From assembly GCF_024171645.1 (NCBI RefSeq), contig NZ_JALKAC010000001.1, positions 62,001 through 126,000 of the forward strand: 64,000 nucleotides of DNA, given 5' to 3'. Under the pieces are notes generated by a model. That model saw nothing but the letters and a program-made list of their open reading frames with translations, was not told the origin of the DNA and made no database searches. Below are positions 60,771-64,000 of the stretch, one piece after another. A program made the position numbers and the translations under genes. The stretch comes from Flavobacterium sp. HSC-32F16. GTDB lineage: Bacteria; Bacteroidota; Bacteroidia; Flavobacteriales; Flavobacteriaceae. Within the stretch, counting starts at the first letter, position 1; each line of letters starts with the position of its first letter.

Positions 60771-60949
60771 CTTTTTATTAAATTACGGAAAACCGTATTT
60801 TATGAATTAAACTATTTGATAAACGATGTCGTTTTTCAAACAACTTGCACAAAAATACAACTTTATTTATTTATTTCTACAAGCAATAATAATTAATTTT
60901 TCACGGTTTAATTAAATTTTAACAAATTGATGTTTTGCATTAAATAGAC

Positions 60950-60977
60950 AAGCCTTTGTAAATTAATACAAAGGCTT
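60950..60977 (-). terminator. Terminator of the phage-like operon
   Basis: AAGCCTTTGTA (60950-60960) and TACAAAGGCTT (60967-60977) form a perfect 11-bp stem around AATTAA. It overlaps the last codons of the gene 60963-61187, which is its position at the operon end. Confidence 0.7.
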
Positions 60978-61187
60978 ATCTATTATATAATCATTGAAGT
61001 ATTGCCGAGAAATATAATTACCAGTCTTCCTATTGTAAATATTAATGTAGTGATAATCAAATCCGACATTTTTACACCAGTTATGAAGGTAAAATATTGA
61101 CTTGCAAAACTCAATTTTAATAGGTCTTATAGATTTATCTTTATTAAAGATTGTACAGCTGTAAGGCGTTGGAGTAGTATTAGCCAT
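60963..61187 (-). CDS. Small protein, last gene of the phage-like operon
   Basis: 74 residues (MANTTPTPYSCTIFNKDKS at the start, then a cysteine- and tyrosine-rich stretch). I do not recognise it. It overlaps the preceding gene by eight bases (ATG within the end of 61180-62031), so it is translated with it. Its 3' end is part of the terminator hairpin. No signal peptide or membrane segment. Confidence 0.55.
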   Translation of the reverse strand: MANTTPTPYSCTIFNKDKSIRPIKIEFCKSIFYLHNWCKNVGFDYHYINIYNRKTGNYISRQYFNDYIIDKPLY

Positions 61188-62031
61188 AAATATTACTAAT
61201 TTGAATCTCTACTTCATGGAGCAGGTTTTTAATCTTAAAACCACCGTTCACACAAACAAAGGTCGACATATCAAATTCACCCTTTTTTATGATACTTGTG
61301 CCAACTTCTATATAATTGACTAATACCCAAAATTCATTAGTTCGAATATCTGTAAAAATCCAAACTGCCAAGCCATAAGGATATGACGTTTTTGTAGTAG
61401 TCATTTTTATGTAATAATCGCCAAACTGAACAATACCACCATTATTCTGAACAGGAAAAGAACTAACTAAATCATAGCCATTTCTAATATAATTTGGACT
61501 TTCTCCCTGAAAGTCCACGCTATCCAAATGAGTCGAGTTTCTATAAGTGTCAATTCCTAGAGTGTAAAATTTATTATCTCCCTGAATTGTTCCCAATCTC
61601 ATAAATGAGTAAACCCTTGTATCTACCTGATAACCTGAACCCGCAGTAAAACGACCATCTAAACGAAATTGAGGTAATTTATATTCTTTAAGGTATCTTA
61701 ATGGTTTTTTTTGAAAATCACTAAAGTTTGAAATTTCGACACTACTTGAACCATTTGAATAAGGAACGCTTAAATAAATTTCCGTAAATGCAGTAGCAAA
61801 ATAATTTTCTGGAATTACATTTAAATCGACATTCCCTAAATCATTAATCACCGAAAGCATAGGCAAACTATCGTAATTTATAAAGTCAACACCCTGAACA
61901 CGTTTATTATCAATAAATACTGATAATATAAAAAATGGCGTTTGAATGCCTCTTACAGAATATCCCTCAAATGCTTCAAGTTCTTTGACTTTAACTGCAT
62001 AAGTATCATCTATATATTGAATAAAGTTCAT
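61180..62031 (-). CDS. Putative virion protein, beta-rich, unknown
   Basis: 283 residues, strongly beta-type with many hydrophobic/polar alternations (SVRGIQTPFFILSVFIDNKRVQGVDFIN, FATAFTEIYLSVPYSNGSSS, GRFTAGSGYQVDTRVYSF). No signal peptide or membrane segment. The size and composition would fit a jelly-roll-type coat or spike protein, but I see no signature to prove it. It is six bases behind 62038-62559 and overlaps the last small gene. Confidence 0.5.
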   Translation of the reverse strand: MNFIQYIDDTYAVKVKELEAFEGYSVRGIQTPFFILSVFIDNKRVQGVDFINYDSLPMLSVINDLGNVDLNVIPENYFATAFTEIYLSVPYSNGSSSVEISNFSDFQKKPLRYLKEYKLPQFRLDGRFTAGSGYQVDTRVYSFMRLGTIQGDNKFYTLGIDTYRNSTHLDSVDFQGESPNYIRNGYDLVSSFPVQNNGGIVQFGDYYIKMTTTKTSYPYGLAVWIFTDIRTNEFWVLVNYIEVGTSIIKKGEFDMSTFVCVNGGFKIKNLLHEVEIQISNIYG

Positions 62032-62037
62032 ATCTGA

Positions 62038-62559
62038 TTAATTAAATAACGGAACTTTTTTTAATTCCGAGGTTGATAAATATTTTTTTAAATCAGCCTT
62101 TAAATCACGTCTTGTAATAACATAATAACAGCCGATTACTAAAGGAACAGTTGTAACTTGTTTTACTTTCAATAACTCGTTAATTGTTTCCTTTTCATTT
62201 TCGAAATTAGAAAACGGCTCAGTTATCCAAGTGTACCAAGGTGAATCTTTCGTTTGCTTATTTGTTCCCAACCATACTGCCAAAGATTCTGCTATGTCAT
62301 GAACTTCTTTACGAGGTGTAATTTTGTTCAATTCAATTTCTTTTGTCATTGGATTAGAAACCGCAATTTTTAAATCTTTTTCTGCATCTTCCAAAGCTTT
62401 TTCCTCAGCATCTTGTGTGAATTTAGCATACCATTTTTTTAATAATGGATAACAAACAATTATACCGACGCATAAAAGCCAGTATTTTTGCAGAAAATCA
62501 AAGAGCCAAACAGTATTGGCTTGGCTCTTTGTTCTATTAACTATCTCTCTTTGAGCCAT
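62038..62559 (-). CDS. Membrane protein with long soluble domain, phage-like operon
   Basis: 173 residues. One N-terminal membrane segment (KYWLLCVGIIVCYPLL, about residues 26-41) is followed by a charged helical part (TQDAEEKALEDAEKDLKIA) and a C-terminal basic region. Such single-span proteins are frequent in membrane-containing phages. Its ATG is two bases after the stop of the 35-residue ORF upstream. I do not recognise a family. Confidence 0.5.
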   Translation of the reverse strand: MAQREIVNRTKSQANTVWLFDFLQKYWLLCVGIIVCYPLLKKWYAKFTQDAEEKALEDAEKDLKIAVSNPMTKEIELNKITPRKEVHDIAESLAVWLGTNKQTKDSPWYTWITEPFSNFENEKETINELLKVKQVTTVPLVIGCYYVITRRDLKADLKKYLSTSELKKVPLFN

Positions 62560-62561
62560 AA

Positions 62562-62669
62562 TTATTTTTTCTTAAATAATTTATAAGCTAAAAGTCCTGC
62601 TACAGCAACTAATACAACATTTGCAATAGTTTTATTGTTTGCGTAAAAAAGTTTGATTTTATCTAACAT
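62562..62669 (-). CDS. 35-residue single-span membrane peptide
   Basis: MLDKIKLFYANNKTIANVVL begins the ORF. It has one hydrophobic segment and a KLFKKK tail, typical of tiny phage membrane proteins. It is too short for standard gene finders but sits in the reading direction of the operon with a 2-base gap to the next gene. Confidence 0.6.
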   Translation of the reverse strand: MLDKIKLFYANNKTIANVVLVAVAGLLAYKLFKKK

Positions 62670-62716
62670 CTTGTTTAAATTTTGAATTAATAATTTTTAT
62701 CTTTTTGGGCGTTTGT

Positions 62717-63262
62717 TTAGACTGTAACGCTGTAAACAGTATAAAAAAAAAGCAGTACAGGAATAATCAAATAATTGAATTTGAATTTCTTTTTAGCCGT
62801 TACCGTAACGGTTGCAAGATTGTAATCTCCCATAATGTCAATAGCATCTTGAATGTCCGAATCGTAAATCAAATTATGATCAGGCGAGCATTCATGTTTA
62901 ATAATTGCCCTTGCAATGACTAAGTAAAACTTTGCATCTACAATTTTGATAGTTTGGTCAGGGTCTAAGCCTACAGCTTTTGAAATAACCTCAATGTACT
63001 TTTGAGTATCATTTTCAAATGGCGGTGCATATTCAGTTATAAGCTTCCTTACTGTATTTTTACCTTTATCGATATCATTTGTCAAATCTCGCAACATGGC
63101 ACGAATACCAAATTTCACTTCTGTAAACTGTTCAAAATGTTTATCGGTATTTTGAGCATTTGGAATTTTACCCTGCCAAGCAATATTTGTCAAAACCAAG
63201 TTACCCGGATTATTATTTCGTATACCTCGAGTTAATTCTTTTCTGCCTAGATAATTACTCAT
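62717..63262 (-). CDS. Phage virion-type protein with RGIRNNNPGN motif and C-terminal membrane anchor
   Basis: 181 residues. The N-terminal RGIRNNNPGNLVLTNIAWQG (residues 12-31) is the hallmark of a phage family of about this length annotated as virion structural or peptidoglycan-degrading proteins. The domain continues with FEQFTEVKFGIRAMLRDL and KLITEYAPPFENDTQKYIEV. The C-terminus has a basic patch (TAKKKFKF) and a membrane helix (YLIIPVLLFFYTVYSVTV), which would anchor it in a membrane. This is the strongest phage indicator in the window. Its ATG overlaps the end of the 58-residue ORF. Confidence 0.75.
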   Translation of the reverse strand: MSNYLGRKELTRGIRNNNPGNLVLTNIAWQGKIPNAQNTDKHFEQFTEVKFGIRAMLRDLTNDIDKGKNTVRKLITEYAPPFENDTQKYIEVISKAVGLDPDQTIKIVDAKFYLVIARAIIKHECSPDHNLIYDSDIQDAIDIMGDYNLATVTVTAKKKFKFNYLIIPVLLFFYTVYSVTV

Positions 63263-63431
63263 TCTCTTCTGTAATTAAAGGTTTAGTAGGTGTTTGCGGT
63301 TCATCTTTTCCGAAATCAAGCTTACCTAATTCATCAGAAACGACCTGAATACCTTTTAAAATAGCAGTTACAACCGCACCATATTTAACGATAATACCAA
63401 TTATCGAAACAATTCCTTTCAAATTTTTCAT
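63255..63431 (-). CDS. 58-residue membrane protein in the phage-like operon
   Basis: MKNLKGIVSIIGIIVKYGAV begins it: one hydrophobic N-terminal segment, then an acidic, proline-rich tail (DFGKDEPQTPTKPLITEENE). Its ATG overlaps the stop of the upstream 34-residue ORF as TAATG, and its own stop lies within the start of the RGIRNNNPGN gene. The coupling on both sides makes it very likely translated. Confidence 0.65.
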   Translation of the reverse strand: MKNLKGIVSIIGIIVKYGAVVTAILKGIQVVSDELGKLDFGKDEPQTPTKPLITEENE

Positions 63432-63535
63432 TACTTATTTTGTTTTAATTGTTTTCTTTTTTCTAAATACTCTTTGAGTAAATCCACCCCCTCATGGAGT
63501 ATAAGAGGGAGGAACTTTAATATGACCTTAAACAT
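63431..63535 (-). CDS. 34-residue peptide in the phage-like operon
   Basis: MFKVILKFLPLILHEGVDLL opens it, then a charged end (KEYLEKRKQLKQNK). Amphipathic rather than a clear membrane span. It is coupled on both sides by TAATG overlaps (63535 and 63431). I do not recognise it. Confidence 0.55.
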   Translation of the reverse strand: MFKVILKFLPLILHEGVDLLKEYLEKRKQLKQNK

Positions 63536-63936
63536 TAGTTCGAGCGAATAAATGTACCTGCGTAACCTCCGTTTTTTGCACGTGGGTTAATGACAAAAGC
63601 CATGCTGTCAATTACCACTTTACCGCCATTTTTCTGCATTGTACCCCAGTGGAAAGATTGAACACCTGTTTTAGTGTTTGTAAAAGTGCATGCTACAGAA
63701 CCGAACCAACCTTTTTCTGAAAGATTTGATTTAGTAGTTGTTACACATTTAATTGCAATCAATTCTCCTTTAGACAATCTCCAACCAGTTGTTAAATGCT
63801 GTTCAACACCTTTATTTGGTCCTGAAACAGGCATGTAAGTAGTAGACTTTGCGCCTGAATGCTTTACTTTTTGTTGGTTATTATTGTTACTATAATTCTG
63901 ATTATTAGAATTATAATTCTTTTTATTTTGTGCCAT
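63535..63936 (-). CDS. Unknown protein in the phage-like operon
   Basis: 133 residues. The first ~30 residues are almost only Asn, Gln and Lys (MAQNKKNYNSNNQNYSNNNN), followed by a small beta-type domain (TGWRLSKGELIAIKCVTTTKSNLSEKGWFGSVACTFTNTKTGVQSFHWGTMQKNGGKVVIDSMAF). The disordered polar N-terminus plus a compact beta domain is seen in small nucleic-acid-binding or virion proteins, but I cannot assign it. TAATG couplings link it to genes on both sides. Confidence 0.55.
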   Translation of the reverse strand: MAQNKKNYNSNNQNYSNNNNQQKVKHSGAKSTTYMPVSGPNKGVEQHLTTGWRLSKGELIAIKCVTTTKSNLSEKGWFGSVACTFTNTKTGVQSFHWGTMQKNGGKVVIDSMAFVINPRAKNGGYAGTFIRSN

Positions 63937-64000
63937 TACTTTATAATGTGTTTAATTAATAATATGATTTCAGCCAGTTTTTTTAGTGTGATTACTGCCG
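63936..64000 (-). CDS. Partial CDS cut by the window end
   Basis: On the minus strand an open frame enters from beyond 64000 and ends at the TAA that overlaps the ATG of 63535-63936 (TAATG). The visible C-terminus ends AEIILLIKHIIK. The operon therefore continues outside the window. Confidence 0.5.
   Translation of the reverse strand, partial: AVITLKKLAEIILLIKHIIK

Overview
The window looks like a chromosomal segment of a Flavobacterium-type Bacteroidota. The evidence is low GC, promoters with the Bacteroidota -7 element TAnnTTTG (often with TTG upstream), family-typical genes (fused E1 2-oxoacid dehydrogenase, short fold-III arginine decarboxylase next to a deoxyhypusine-synthase-like gene, Bacteroidota DUF proteins) and intergenic inverted repeats of the kind that litter Flavobacterium genomes. 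All assignments come from reading the sequence; no database was searched.

Layout. 0.2-7.4 kb: class V aminotransferase, APC permease, and small secreted or cell-envelope genes with an M23 peptidase. 7.4-10 kb: an XRE regulator faces an M14 carboxypeptidase across an array of matching operator-like sites, followed by an Lrp/AsnC regulator. 10-23.2 kb: housekeeping genes (PEP carboxylase, DinB protein, RecQ, polyamine pair, aroB, proline dehydrogenase, ABC exporter). 23.3-23.9 kb: two identical tRNA-Val genes in a tandem duplication. 24-28 kb: a MocR regulator flanked by two short operons whose promoters carry the same direct-repeat motif at the same spacing. 28-33 kb: AraC-type membrane regulator, VOC and NTF2-like proteins. 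32-36.3 kb: a close relative of the Tet(X) tetracycline monooxygenase, two AraC regulators and a second flavin monooxygenase. 36.4-48.9 kb: mixed metabolism and Crp-type regulators. 49-57.7 kb: MscS channel, two helicases, type II NADH dehydrogenase, drug exporter, and two long palindromic repeat elements sharing their arms.

57.8-60.4 kb holds small secreted proteins, an XRE regulator and a gene-poor AT-rich stretch with a 96-bp tandem repeat. From about 60.9 kb to the window end, and continuing past it, a compact minus-strand operon of tightly overlapping genes has a phage look: an RGIRNNNPGN peptidoglycan-hydrolase/virion-type protein, several very small single-membrane-span proteins (34, 35, 58 aa) and unrecognised proteins. 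I read it as one end of a small integrated phage, possibly membrane-containing and FLiP-like. This, the Tet(X)-like gene, the operator array at 8 kb and the MocR site at 24-26 kb are the items most worth a second look.
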